A stretch of 43,474 bases of DNA from a virus: IMG/VR virus record IMGVR_UViG_3300023179_000192, positions 1 through 43,474 of that record. The stretch is one strand, 5' to 3'. Within the stretch, counting starts at the first letter, position 1. Each line of letters starts with the position of its first letter. The notes below the pieces were generated by a model. That model did not search any database and was not told where the DNA came from. It saw only the letters and a program-made list of their open reading frames with translations. A program made the position numbers and the translations under genes. Shown piece after piece: positions 27,401 through 32,484 of this stretch.

Positions 27401-27702
27401 ACGTTGCCCGACTGATTGTTTACTTGAGATTGGTGCTGGACAAGGTGGCCAGACCATTCATATTTGAGCCCAATGATACCATTACTCGCAATCAGGTCAA
27501 ATCAGCATTTGAAGCAGTGTTGAATGACGTGGTGGCCAAACGTGGATTGTATGATTATCTGGTGGTTTGTGACGACACCAATAACACTCCTGACAGAATT
27601 GATCGCAACGAGTTGTATGTGGACATTGCCATCAAACCAGTCAAGGCCATCGAGTTTGTGTACATCCCAGTTCGTATTTTGAACACTGGGGCAGCACTAT
27701 AA
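24433..27702 (+). CDS. gp18: Tail sheath protein gp18
   Basis: A 1089-residue contractile sheath protein, much longer than T4 gp18 (659). The N-terminus (MALISPGVEVKVSDES, then VLIATA, then QKFGSP, NEYGLLAAYSAL, NRVYVQRADV) and the C-terminal about 330 residues (PWFAPAGVRRGVV, LPGVGLVAYGQKTR, DRVNVARLIVYLRLVLDKVARPFIFEPND, then a final KPVKAIEFVYIPV strand) form the conserved sheath core. Between about 130 and 700 lie extra domains: four G-x-x-W...W beta modules (about 131, 354, 570 and 635) and two related beta domains (about 208-316 and 434-526). These probably decorate the outside of the tail. AGAGGAA precedes the ATG. Confidence 0.92.
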   Translation: MALISPGVEVKVSDESQYTPTAAGTVAYVLIATAQDKKNASGAAAPYTTKAAAGKLQGITSQRDLVQKFGSPAFQTDSSGNSIHGDERNEYGLLAAYSALGVSNRVYVQRADVDLAQLAPTGIRPTGEPADGTYWLDLTSTQWGIYEWGVFGNQFTLQNPRIIDDVTQLNAGAPLTSVGNIGEYAVVAVSSYNPIYYKNADNNWVLVGSDNWTFSVPTITGAISNPGNLSIGDKLVINNVNVTATGTTVSAIASDINSAGITGVRADVTSTGDIRIYCAANATSNGSTVDGQLTIAKGSTIGGVDCAVKLGLFDSQLDGVSNVKTLLGPTVQFSSYVNVPAWKTSDDYPRPYGSVWFKTSAVGNGTNISIKEYNSNLQSWGLQSAPVFSGESTAIYVLDPQGGGAQIPAGQVIALSDALVAGTGTVKLLRKNVTGKLKITGRTPSVPLTFVVGDSFKLLVTVPGTSELAEATITLTGTTAASLVSQIQAANLPNFVAAVEAGGAISLTHLSGGLFAWKQLVGTPLATAGLNTATHVREVRIGGTTIYQASPFAELTYTYSFTAPYTNPRDGTLWYYSNPLEVDIMISDGSGWKGYRTVGNDARGYNLTITDPAGPILSASRPNTQNDGATQIVEGDLWIDTSDLENYPMIYRFNGINWDLIDNTDNIGVDGIVFADARWDASLDQSGNSVGGIVDPITGDIPAIRGMLLSNYIDDDCPDYRLYPRGSLLFNTRRTGFNVKRFESKWFDNPDAFAGTVVPAVKSAWVTHSGVNSAGVPYFGHKAQRNTVVEAMKAAIESSTELREEQTQFNLIVCPGYPELIQNMIALNNDRKQTAFIIGDSPLDLTSSNVEAWSKNTALALDNGEQGLVSTSEYLAVYYPSGFATNLDGNSVVVPASHIMLRTYIRSDNVSYPWFAPAGVRRGVVDNASSIGYIDTADGRVFRSIGVTVGLRDTLYENRVNPLTVLPGVGLVAYGQKTRSPMTSAQDRVNVARLIVYLRLVLDKVARPFIFEPNDTITRNQVKSAFEAVLNDVVAKRGLYDYLVVCDDTNNTPDRIDRNELYVDIAIKPVKAIEFVYIPVRILNTGAAL

Positions 27703-27710
27703 TATGAGTA

Positions 27711-27739
27711 GATAATGGGGAACTGAGTTCTCCATTATC
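27711..27739 (+). terminator. Hairpin between gp18 and gp19
   Basis: A 13-bp stem GATAATGGGGAAC / GTTCTCCATTATC (one G-U pair) with loop TGA. No strong T run follows, so it is a weak terminator, attenuator or processing site that could set the sheath:tube mRNA ratio. Confidence 0.6.
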
Positions 27740-27753
27740 TGACATTAGTTTTG

Positions 27754-27761
27754 GGTAAATA
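27754..27761 (+). promoter_or_regulatory. Late promoter-like GGTAAATA
   Basis: Keeps the TAAATA core, 18 nt before the gp19 ATG, followed by AGGA. An overlapping TATAAAAG at 27762-27769 is an alternative. Confidence 0.5.
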
Positions 27762-27779
27762 TATAAAAGGATTATCAAA

Positions 27780-28409
27780 ATGGCAACATCGTCATTAAAC
27801 AAATTTACAGTACCACTAAGCACAAACCAAAGCGCATCGGCACAGGGTTTGCTGATGCCCAAACTTAAATTCCGCTTCCGCGTGATATTTGAAAATTTTG
27901 GTGTTAGTCAGCCATCAACTGAATTGACCAAACAGGTTGTGGATTTCAAACGTCCCAACCTGACTTTTGATCCAATAGAAATTCCAGTCTACAACAGCAT
28001 GGTGTATGTTGCCGGCAAACCCAAGTGGGAAAACGTGTCCTGCAACCTGCGCGATGATGCCAGCGGTGAAGTTAGCAGACGAGTGGGCGAGCAGTTGCAG
28101 AAGCAATTTGACTTCATGGAACAAAGCAGTGCTGCCAGTGGCATTGACTACAAGTTCATCACCAAAGTTGAGGTCCTGGACGGCGGCAATGGCGCAGTGG
28201 AGCCCACAGTGCTGGAAACCTGGGAAATGTATGGTTGTTTCCTGACCAGTGTGGACTATGGTGAAAACAACTATAGCACCAACGATCCCATGACCATTGG
28301 TCTAACAATTCGTTACGACAATGCCATCCAATCACCAGTTGGAACTGGTGTCGGCACTGACGTTGCCAAACTTGTTGCACGCACTGCACGTGGAGCATCT
28401 ACTGGTTAA
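27780..28409 (+). CDS. gp19: Tail tube protein gp19
   Basis: A 209-residue major tail tube protein, stacking as hexamers inside the sheath. The size matches the family (T4 gp19 is 163 residues; aquatic T4-like versions are about 200). Typical stretches are LKFRFRVIFENF, VVDFKRPNLTFDPIEIPVYNSMVYVAGKPKWENVSCNLRDD (tube beta-barrel), VLETWEMYGCFLTSVDYGENNYSTNDPMTIGLTIRYDNAIQ near the C-terminus. It directly follows gp18, as in T4, and is closed by a strong terminator. AGGA is 8 nt before the ATG. Confidence 0.92.
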   Translation: MATSSLNKFTVPLSTNQSASAQGLLMPKLKFRFRVIFENFGVSQPSTELTKQVVDFKRPNLTFDPIEIPVYNSMVYVAGKPKWENVSCNLRDDASGEVSRRVGEQLQKQFDFMEQSSAASGIDYKFITKVEVLDGGNGAVEPTVLETWEMYGCFLTSVDYGENNYSTNDPMTIGLTIRYDNAIQSPVGTGVGTDVAKLVARTARGASTG

Positions 28410-28428
28410 TACTGGCATTGCTAAAACC

Positions 28429-28450
28429 AAGCCCGGAAAAATCCGGGCTT
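28429..28450 (+). terminator. Rho-independent terminator after gp19
   Basis: Stem AAGCCCGGA / TCCGGGCTT with loop AAAA and a TTTT tail. It is 19 nt after the gp19 stop. Confidence 0.92.
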
Positions 28451-28458
28451 TTTTGTCT

Positions 28459-28475
28459 GATAAATAATATAAATG
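28459..28475 (+). promoter_or_regulatory. Late promoters GATAAATA and TATAAATG
   Basis: Two overlapping late-type octamers (28459-28466 and 28468-28475) directly after the terminator. They give predicted leaders of about 14 or 5 nt before the GTG start at 28486. AAAATCC (28438-28444) and GGATTTT (28476-28482) could pair around them in read-through mRNA. Confidence 0.6.
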
Positions 28476-28485
28476 GGATTTTACA

Positions 28486-29586
28486 GTGGCAAATTTTTTT
28501 AATTCATTTATAAATCAGATTGCCAATGGTGATCAGATCAAAGATTACCAGCACGCAGCCAGAACTTTCATCGATGGCATGTATCGGCTGGTGCCCAAAT
28601 ATCAGTCGCTGTTTCACGTCTGGATTGATATTGACACATCTATAGCATCAACATCTCAGCAAGAGCTGATTGAGGTTGGTATGCTGGCCAAGTCAGTTTC
28701 GTTGCCCAAATTCAGTGTGCAGACCAAAACCTTAAATGCCTATAACAGAAAAACCATACATCAGGAAAAGGTCAATTATGATCCTGTAACTATAAAATTT
28801 CACGACGACAGCGCCGATGTGGTCAGAAAGTTTTGGTCCAACTACTACCGGTATTATTACCGAGACGGCGATCATCAGTTGCCCATGTATAACCAACCCA
28901 GTAAGTATAATTCCCGGCAGGCGCAAGACTGGGGGTTCAGTCCCAATTCAGGACCACAGGCTAAAAATTATATTAGCAGCATCAGAATCTACAGTCTGCA
29001 TCAGAAACAGTTCAGCTCTTACATATTGATTCGACCAACAATAACTGCGTTTCAACATGGAGAACATACTTCGGGTGAGTATGGTCTATTAGAGCACACC
29101 ATGACAGTGGCCTACGAGGCAGTGCAATACGAACAAGGTACAGTCAGAAATGGCCAGGTGACTGGGTTTGGGCAGATACACTATGATCAGAATCCCAGCC
29201 CACTGACCAGCCTGGGTGGTGGTACTCGCAGTATACTGGGCCCGGGTGGATTAGTACAAGGTGCCAGCGACACCATTACCAATCTATCAAATGGCAATTA
29301 TCTGGGTGCAGCACTGGGTGGCATCAGAACACTAAACAATGCCAGAAATACAGATCTAAAGGGTGCTGCCATGGCCGAGCTTACCCAAACCGGTAGAAAC
29401 ATATTACGCGGGCAAGATCAACTTAGCCCAGTTTTTGTGCCCACTCGGTCTAGTGTGTCAGACTCATTGAGCAGGGCGTCAAGCGCCTCTCCTGGATTAA
29501 ATATACTTAATTCCAGAGTTTTTGGTCCAGACAACAATTTACCGGCCAGCAATCAAGGCAAAAGTATATTGGGGCTCATTAAATGA
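28486..29586 (+). CDS. Tail tube-fold protein (gp19/gp54-like)
   Basis: A 366-residue protein whose first about 230 residues look like a tail-tube fold: FHVWIDID, then IEVGMLAKSVSLPKFSVQTKTLNAYNRKTI, then VNYDPVTIKFHDDSADVVRKFW-YYRYYYRDGD, with later VAYEAVQYEQGTVRNGQVTGFG. This matches tube-initiator/baseplate-cap proteins (T4 gp54 or gp48 type) better than the main tube protein, but I cannot decide between them. The C-terminal about 130 residues are Gly/Ser/Asn-rich and flexible. It starts with GTG; there is no good alternative ATG and the late promoters lie just upstream. It overlaps the next gene by ATGA. Confidence 0.65.
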   Translation: MANFFNSFINQIANGDQIKDYQHAARTFIDGMYRLVPKYQSLFHVWIDIDTSIASTSQQELIEVGMLAKSVSLPKFSVQTKTLNAYNRKTIHQEKVNYDPVTIKFHDDSADVVRKFWSNYYRYYYRDGDHQLPMYNQPSKYNSRQAQDWGFSPNSGPQAKNYISSIRIYSLHQKQFSSYILIRPTITAFQHGEHTSGEYGLLEHTMTVAYEAVQYEQGTVRNGQVTGFGQIHYDQNPSPLTSLGGGTRSILGPGGLVQGASDTITNLSNGNYLGAALGGIRTLNNARNTDLKGAAMAELTQTGRNILRGQDQLSPVFVPTRSSVSDSLSRASSASPGLNILNSRVFGPDNNLPASNQGKSILGLIK

Positions 29587-30047
29587 CAGCATCGAATTTA
29601 CCTGGAATCAGTAATACTAATGCCACCACCAGATATTTTAACAATTATTTTGGTCCTGATGTCACTGTGGCACAAAATCTTGATAATGCAGTGTTGGGTA
29701 TCTTTGAATCAGTGACTGGTAATAAAGAAAGCGCAAAAGTGTTGGCCAGTGCAGTGTTGTATACTGCAATTACACAAAATATTGATCCCATGACAATTGT
29801 TGAAGAATTACAGGCACTTGCTAGGCGCAATCAGACAGCGACTGACTCATTGAGTTATACCAACAATCAACAGCAGAATTCAGACAAATATGCAATTCCT
29901 GGCCCAATGATGACACAAAATAATTTTATCGAGGTCAATGCATATCTGGCCATGTTCCTGAATCTCAGCAGAGCCAACACCAGTCTGCTGGGTATAACCA
30001 ATGAGCCCCCCCGTAGCCGATACGTGGAACGTGCCATACTACCATGA
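29583..30047 (+). CDS. Conserved hypothetical virion-module protein
   Basis: A 154-residue protein, mostly helical in its middle (NLDNAVLGIFESVTGNKESAKVLASAVLYTAITQNIDPMTIVEELQ), with a C-terminus YLAMFLNLSRANTSLLG then RSRYVERAILP. I recognise similar proteins between the tube-fold gene and gp4 in aquatic T4-like phages, but no function is known. It overlaps both neighbours by 4 bp (ATGA), so translation is coupled through tube-fold protein, this protein and gp4. That suggests a structural or assembly role. Confidence 0.65.
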   Translation: MTASNLPGISNTNATTRYFNNYFGPDVTVAQNLDNAVLGIFESVTGNKESAKVLASAVLYTAITQNIDPMTIVEELQALARRNQTATDSLSYTNNQQQNSDKYAIPGPMMTQNNFIEVNAYLAMFLNLSRANTSLLGITNEPPRSRYVERAILP

Positions 30048-30475
30048 GCAAATATGCCCAGGGTAAATATCAGATAAAGAATCTGGAAAAATACATGGGC
30101 AAACGACTGCCCACCTACAGAAGCAGTTGGGAGTTCACCTTCTGTCAATTTTGTGATAACAACCCTGCGGTATTACACTGGGCCAGCGAGGCCATACAAA
30201 TTCCCTATAGAAATCCAGTCTCAGGCAAACAAACTGTATATGTGCCTGACTTTCTGATAGTCTATACAGATGCCAATCAGAGGCAACACACAGAGATAAT
30301 TGAAATCAAACCTCTGAAAGAAGCCACCATGGAGACGGCCAAAAGTTACAAAGATAAACTCATGGTGGCGATCAATATGGCCAAATGGGCAGCAGCCGAC
30401 AACTGGGCTCGTGCCAATAACATGCGATTCCGTGTCGTGACAGAATTTGACCTGTATAAAAATGTCAAACGTTAA
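30044..30475 (+). CDS. gp4: Head completion protein gp4 (nuclease-like)
   Basis: A 143-residue homologue of T4 gp4 (about 150 residues), needed to finish filled heads before tail joining. It begins KYAQGKYQIKNLEKYMGK and has YRSSWEFTFCQFCDNNP (R26, E30), W-SEAIQIPY, VYVPDFLIVY (D69) and EIIEIKP (E84, E87, K89). The E...D...ExK arrangement is that of a PD-(D/E)xK or TnsA-like nuclease; trimming of packaged DNA ends has been suggested for the family. It overlaps the preceding gene by 4 bp. Its stop codon TAA is part of the GTTAAATA promoter-like element of the next gene. Confidence 0.85.
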   Translation: MSKYAQGKYQIKNLEKYMGKRLPTYRSSWEFTFCQFCDNNPAVLHWASEAIQIPYRNPVSGKQTVYVPDFLIVYTDANQRQHTEIIEIKPLKEATMETAKSYKDKLMVAINMAKWAAADNWARANNMRFRVVTEFDLYKNVKR

Positions 30476-30478
30476 ATA
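30471..30478 (+). promoter_or_regulatory. Late promoter-like GTTAAATA, near-leaderless
   Basis: Octamer with the TAAATA core overlapping the gp4 stop, 6 nt before the ATG at 30485. There is no Shine-Dalgarno in between. TGTCA (30463-30467) and TGACA (30486-30490) flank it and would put the start codon in a short stem in read-through mRNA. Confidence 0.45.
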
Positions 30479-30484
30479 CCTATT

Positions 30485-30964
30485 ATGACACAAAAGCTAC
30501 AAGAACTATTCAATTTGCCCGCAGTAGATGCAGAGGAAGCAGCCTCCGACATCGAGGACAAACGCGCCTTTATTGCCGAAGTTGACGCTGCCATAGATAA
30601 AATTGACTCGGCCTTGCCCTTTGTCAGAGATCTGGATGCCAGTGATCATGAACTAGATGAGTTGGCTGATCTGGCCAAGGAAAAATTTCAGGATCTCATA
30701 GATTTGGGCATGAATGTTGAAGCCAGATTCAGCGGACATATTTTAGCCACTGCTGGAACTCTGCTGGGGCACGCCATCACTGCCAAACAAGCCAAAATTG
30801 ATCGTAAATTAAAAACAGTTGAATTGCAATTAAAAAAGGCTCGACTGGATCAGCAGTCGCAAAAAAATGACGGCGAAAAACTAGTGGATGCTGAAGATGG
30901 GCAGGGTGTTGTGCTGGATCGAAACGAATTGTTGAGTCAGATCCTGGGCAAATCCAGCAAGTGA
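30485..30964 (+). CDS. gp16: Terminase small subunit (gp16-like)
   Basis: A 159-residue helical protein close in size to T4 gp16 (164). It has an acidic N-terminus (LFNLPAVDAEEAASDIEDKR), a central helical hairpin (LADLAKEKFQDLIDLGMNVEARFSGHILATAGTLLGHAITAKQAK) and a basic helix (KTVELQLKKARLDQQ). This follows the layout of small terminases in aquatic T4-like phages, which recognise DNA and stimulate gp17. The call rests on overall pattern and on its place after gp4 and upstream of gp17; sequence conservation in gp16 is low. In T4 genes 16 and 17 are adjacent, whereas here five or so genes intervene. Confidence 0.65.
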   Translation: MTQKLQELFNLPAVDAEEAASDIEDKRAFIAEVDAAIDKIDSALPFVRDLDASDHELDELADLAKEKFQDLIDLGMNVEARFSGHILATAGTLLGHAITAKQAKIDRKLKTVELQLKKARLDQQSQKNDGEKLVDAEDGQGVVLDRNELLSQILGKSSK

Positions 30965-30979
30965 TATTTGTTAAATCAA

Positions 30980-30987
30980 CATAAATA
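30980..30987 (+). promoter_or_regulatory. Late promoter CATAAATA
   Basis: Late octamer variant 18 nt before the ATG at 31006, with AGGA at 30997-31000. Confidence 0.7.
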
Positions 30988-31005
30988 ATACTACACAGGA
31001 TTCTA

Positions 31006-31623
31006 ATGAGTATGAAAAGTTTCTTACAATATCTAACTGAAGGTCAGAAGACATACGAATTTCGTATTAAAATGGCTGACATTGACCCTGCTGACCACAT
31101 GGAACAAATCAAATCAGCGTTGTCAACGTATGATTGCGAGAGTGTGTCTGCAGTCAAACGTTTGCCCATCCGGGACAGTGACATTGATTTCCCCAACTTC
31201 AGGAACTGTCAAATCTATCTCATGGATGCAGTGTTAAAGTATCCTTGTAATGATCAACAGTTAAAGGCCATTATTGCAGAGCGTGCTGGTATTCCACATG
31301 CCAACGTGTTGGTGGCGCCAAAAAATCATCCAGAAGAGCAGCGCCGTTGGAACGAAGATGGCAGCAGTGATATTAAAGAATACAAGCAGGGCGATGCTGA
31401 ACTGCTGAAGCCCTACGAAGATAATGCTGACGGCAAGGCAGCGGGACAGGCATACGCCAAGGCCAGTCTATTGAAAGAGTTAGCCAAGACTGACATTGAG
31501 ATTGCCGGTGGTCGGGCTGAAGATGCCACGGGCAAAACCACCAATGAGTTACCCCTGGGAACACAGAGTCCAGTGGGTAGCCGACAAAATCAGATTCCTA
31601 GTCCAATAAAAGTTAAAAGATAA
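31006..31623 (+). CDS. Probable internal head protein with capsid-targeting N-terminus
   Basis: A 205-residue protein. Its N-terminus MSMKSFLQYLTE-GQ resembles the T4 capsid-targeting sequence (MKTYQEFIAE), which sends internal proteins into the prohead and is cut after Glu by the gp21 protease. The in-frame ATG at 31012 would give exactly MKSFLQYLTE; AGGA lies 5 nt before 31006 and 11 nt before 31012. The middle (KTYEFRIKMADIDPADHMEQIKSALSTYDCESVSAVKRLPI, then VLKYPCNDQQLKAIIAERAGI) is a compact alpha/beta fold seen in aquatic T4-like phages, function unknown. The C-terminal about 70 residues are polar and probably disordered. Confidence 0.65.
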   Translation: MSMKSFLQYLTEGQKTYEFRIKMADIDPADHMEQIKSALSTYDCESVSAVKRLPIRDSDIDFPNFRNCQIYLMDAVLKYPCNDQQLKAIIAERAGIPHANVLVAPKNHPEEQRRWNEDGSSDIKEYKQGDAELLKPYEDNADGKAAGQAYAKASLLKELAKTDIEIAGGRAEDATGKTTNELPLGTQSPVGSRQNQIPSPIKVKR

Positions 31624-31626
31624 ATA
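31619..31626 (+). promoter_or_regulatory. Late promoter GATAAATA overlapping stop codon
   Basis: Contains the TAA stop of the preceding gene. Downstream, ATCTC (31641-31645) pairs with GAGAT (31656-31660), and AGTGA (31632-31636) pairs with TCACT (31649-31653). Either hairpin would cover the GGGAG ribosome-binding site of the desaturase. Confidence 0.65.
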
Positions 31627-31665
31627 CCCCTAGTGATAGCATCTCAATTCACTGGGAGATATTAA

Positions 31666-32403
31666 ATGTTGGATTTTTCTGGAATGCCTCGAACTCAGAT
31701 TGCGGCAACCTATATCACTGGACCATTCGTATTTTATGGGTTATACTTAATTTTGGCGGACCAGGCATCTGCCTGGTGGCTGTTGTTAAGTTTCCTGGTG
31801 ATAATTTCAATCAGTATATCTCTGTCAGTGGGGTATCATCGATTGTTCTCACATCGATCTTTTGAATGCCATAAACTGTGGCATTGGATCTTCGCACTTG
31901 TTGGATCAGCAGCATGCCAAACCAGTGGGCTAATTTGGGCACATGGGCACCGACAACATCACAGATATGCCGACACAGACAACGATGTCTATTACACCAA
32001 TTGGGGAATTTGGTTAGGAAAAAGGTTTAGAGAAACAGAACAAAATCTGCATTACGTTGCCCATTTAATCAAAGATCCCGTTCATGTGTTTACGCATAAG
32101 TACAGTGTTTTGCTAGCACTCGGCATTGCAGCAGCGATCTATCTGATGTTTGGGTGGCATGCATTGATATTTGGGTATTTGCTACCAACTGGCTATGCAC
32201 AATTTATAATGTTATTTTTGCAGCAGTTTACACATTCCAATGTAACAAAAGCTCCAGTCAGTCGACCATATTTGGAATTTATTCTCCCCATTGCGGGTGA
32301 GTGGGATCATAAAATTCATCACGAAAATCCAAAAAAATATAAATTTGGAAAATTTGATCTTGGCGGTCATTTTATAGAGTTAATACGCAAAAAGACAAAT
32401 TAA
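31666..32403 (+). CDS. Fatty-acid (acyl-CoA/acyl-lipid) desaturase
   Basis: A 245-residue integral-membrane di-iron desaturase that would insert a double bond into fatty acyl chains. All three histidine boxes are present: H58-R-L-F-S-H63, H95-R-Q-H98-H99 and H215-K-I-H218-H219 followed by ENP. Hydrophobic segments lie at about 15-55, 72-92 and 143-190, as in the delta-9 family. Bacterial members are often about 270-400 residues, so this is a compact version, but the ends look natural. It has its own GATAAATA promoter and a GGGAG site. It is the only membrane enzyme in the window and sits between head-protein genes. It is likely an auxiliary metabolic gene for host membrane fluidity or lipid change during infection; substrate and position of desaturation are unknown. 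Confidence 0.88.
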   Translation: MLDFSGMPRTQIAATYITGPFVFYGLYLILADQASAWWLLLSFLVIISISISLSVGYHRLFSHRSFECHKLWHWIFALVGSAACQTSGLIWAHGHRQHHRYADTDNDVYYTNWGIWLGKRFRETEQNLHYVAHLIKDPVHVFTHKYSVLLALGIAAAIYLMFGWHALIFGYLLPTGYAQFIMLFLQQFTHSNVTKAPVSRPYLEFILPIAGEWDHKIHHENPKKYKFGKFDLGGHFIELIRKKTN

Positions 32404-32429
32404 GTCAAGTATTGCAATTTTACTCGTTG

Positions 32430-32475
32430 CTAAAATAATTTAATTCTGATAAATAAAATAACTGTCTAATTTTAG
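32430..32475 (+). promoter_or_regulatory. RBS-hiding hairpin with late promoter in loop
   Basis: Arms CTAAAAT (32430-32436) and ATTTTAG (32469-32475) are perfect complements. The loop contains GATAAATA, and the AGGA ribosome-binding site (32474-32477) starts in the right arm. Confidence 0.5.
32448..32455 (+). promoter_or_regulatory. Late promoter GATAAATA
   Basis: Late octamer variant 29 nt before the ATG at 32485. Confidence 0.75.
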
Positions 32476-32484
32476 GATAAAAAA

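Noticed and set aside
32404-32484. Possible small RNA or tRNA after the desaturase
   Set aside because: No cloverleaf or terminator was found; the sequence is explained by the hairpin and late promoter of the next gene.
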